Shown here: positions 15,413-15,956 of the stretch, piece after piece
How the letters are laid out: every line of letters begins with the position of its first letter
Numbering within the stretch: position 1 is the stretch's first letter
From: Comamonadaceae bacterium
Lineage (GTDB): Bacteria; Pseudomonadota; Gammaproteobacteria; Burkholderiales; Burkholderiaceae
Length of the DNA: 15,956 bases
Direction: 5' to 3'
Assembly: GCA_947505995.1 (NCBI GenBank)
Contig: CANNNB010000027.1
Location: forward strand, 1 to 15,956
The notes under the pieces: model-generated
Seen by the model: only the letters and a program-made list of their open reading frames with translations
Databases searched by the model: none
Told to the model about the DNA's origin: nothing
Made by a program: the position numbers and the translations under genes

Positions 15413-15956
15413 GATTTGACCTTCTTTAAAATAAATCCATTGCGTGGAAAATGAACATGGACTTTGCCAGTGCGGTCATCTTCACGTTGCAATGTGAGTC
15501 GTGTTTTGGTAGCAGCCACCAAGGTGCCTTGCGTGGGCTCAAGCCCAAAATTGTCAGCGGTGATGGTAACTTCTGAACCTAGATCGATGCCATGCTCATT
15601 GACAAAGGGCATTTGAGTCACATCAATGGGTGTCGATTGGTGTGCAACTTGTAAGGCTTGCGCTGATGACATCTTTTCATGGGCGCCATGACCGATGGCT
15701 TTCATGCGAGTCATCCAATCCTTTAGTAAAGGCATCGCATCCAAAATACCTGACAAACTGGGTGCGCGCTCTAAGGTAAACCAGATGGGATGGTAAGCAG
15801 AAAAATCGGCAATGCTGGGTGCATCGCCCATCAAATAGTGATGCTCAGTCAGCATGTCAGACAACCTGCGCAACTGGCTTTTGTACGTGCTTGCGCCCTC
15901 TCCAATGGCCATGCGCGGGGCACCCCCTCGCATGGCAGCGCGGTCTGCCACAAAGG
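15409..15956 (-). CDS. Glutathione S-transferase family protein with C-terminal extension, 5' end cut by window edge
   Basis: The C-terminal part (at least 180 residues) of a GST-fold protein; the frame is open to the window edge, so the glutathione-binding N-domain lies outside. The helical C-domain is recognised by the segment GDAPSIADFSAYHP, whose APSIADF matches the conserved N-capping box of GSTs (Ser-x-x-Asp). After the GST domain (about residue 90 of the visible part) comes an extra region of roughly 80 residues, apparently beta-rich (GSEVTI, GTLVAATKTRLTL, GKVHVHFP), ending in KKVKS. The stop overlaps the SDR start (ATGA). GST activity is inferred from the fold; without the N-domain, catalysis cannot be judged. 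Confidence 0.8.
   Translation of the reverse strand, partial: FVADRAAMRGGAPRMAIGEGASTYKSQLRRLSDMLTEHHYLMGDAPSIADFSAYHPIWFTLERAPSLSGILDAMPLLKDWMTRMKAIGHGAHEKMSSAQALQVAHQSTPIDVTQMPFVNEHGIDLGSEVTITADNFGLEPTQGTLVAATKTRLTLQREDDRTGKVHVHFPRNGFILKKVKS

Noticed and set aside
1..15956. CRISPR array, tRNA, rRNA, insertion sequence or phage genes
   Set aside because: No regularly spaced repeats, cloverleaf-like sequence, terminal inverted repeats, transposase or integrase motifs were seen on reading either strand.

Overview
The window looks like ordinary chromosome from a betaproteobacterium, most likely Burkholderiales and probably Comamonadaceae. The reasons are the mltG-tmk-holB-tatD block divergent from ygfZ, a Tex protein that reads like the Burkholderiales form, and the style of the dehydrogenase, patatin and GST-like proteins. 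GC content is about 50% on lines counted by eye, with one AT-richer gene (the ankyrin gene, about 40%). Coding density is very high: no gap without a gene exceeds about 250 bases, several neighbours share overlapping start/stop codons, and two convergent gene pairs are separated by 0 and 6 bases. I see no tRNA, rRNA, CRISPR array, insertion sequence, integrase or phage gene.

Layout. (1) Bases 2-3300, plus strand: the end of an LD-carboxypeptidase gene, overlapping by one base a penicillin-acylase-type Ntn hydrolase with an N-terminal membrane anchor or signal. (2) Bases 3301-3453: a short convergent gap with a small hairpin and a nested inverted repeat. (3) Bases 3454-7673, minus strand: a tight operon mltG (TTG start), tmk, holB, tatD, then an exported ankyrin-repeat protein. 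The pilZ gene often found between holB and tatD is absent. (4) Bases 7717-8703, plus strand: ygfZ, divergent from mltG over 43 bases. (5) Bases 8710-9707, minus strand: a thioesterase-acetyltransferase fusion, apparently preceded by an overlapping 46-codon small ORF. (6) Bases 9816-10952, plus strand: an iron-containing alcohol dehydrogenase. (7) Bases 10953-15956, minus strand: a GST-fold protein (cut by the window edge) overlapping an SDR oxidoreductase, then the transcription accessory protein Tex and a patatin-like phospholipase.

How they fit together. LdcA and MltG act on peptidoglycan, Tmk and HolB serve DNA precursor supply and replication, YgfZ supports iron-sulfur enzymes, and Tex is a transcription/RNA factor. 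The remainder is accessory metabolism (thioesterase/GNAT, alcohol dehydrogenase, SDR, GST, patatin). I found no convincing new multi-gene system. The items most worth a second look are the 46-codon ORF coupled to the thioesterase-GNAT fusion, the missing pilZ with an AT-rich ankyrin gene at the operon's end, and the operator-like repeat at 3347-3375.
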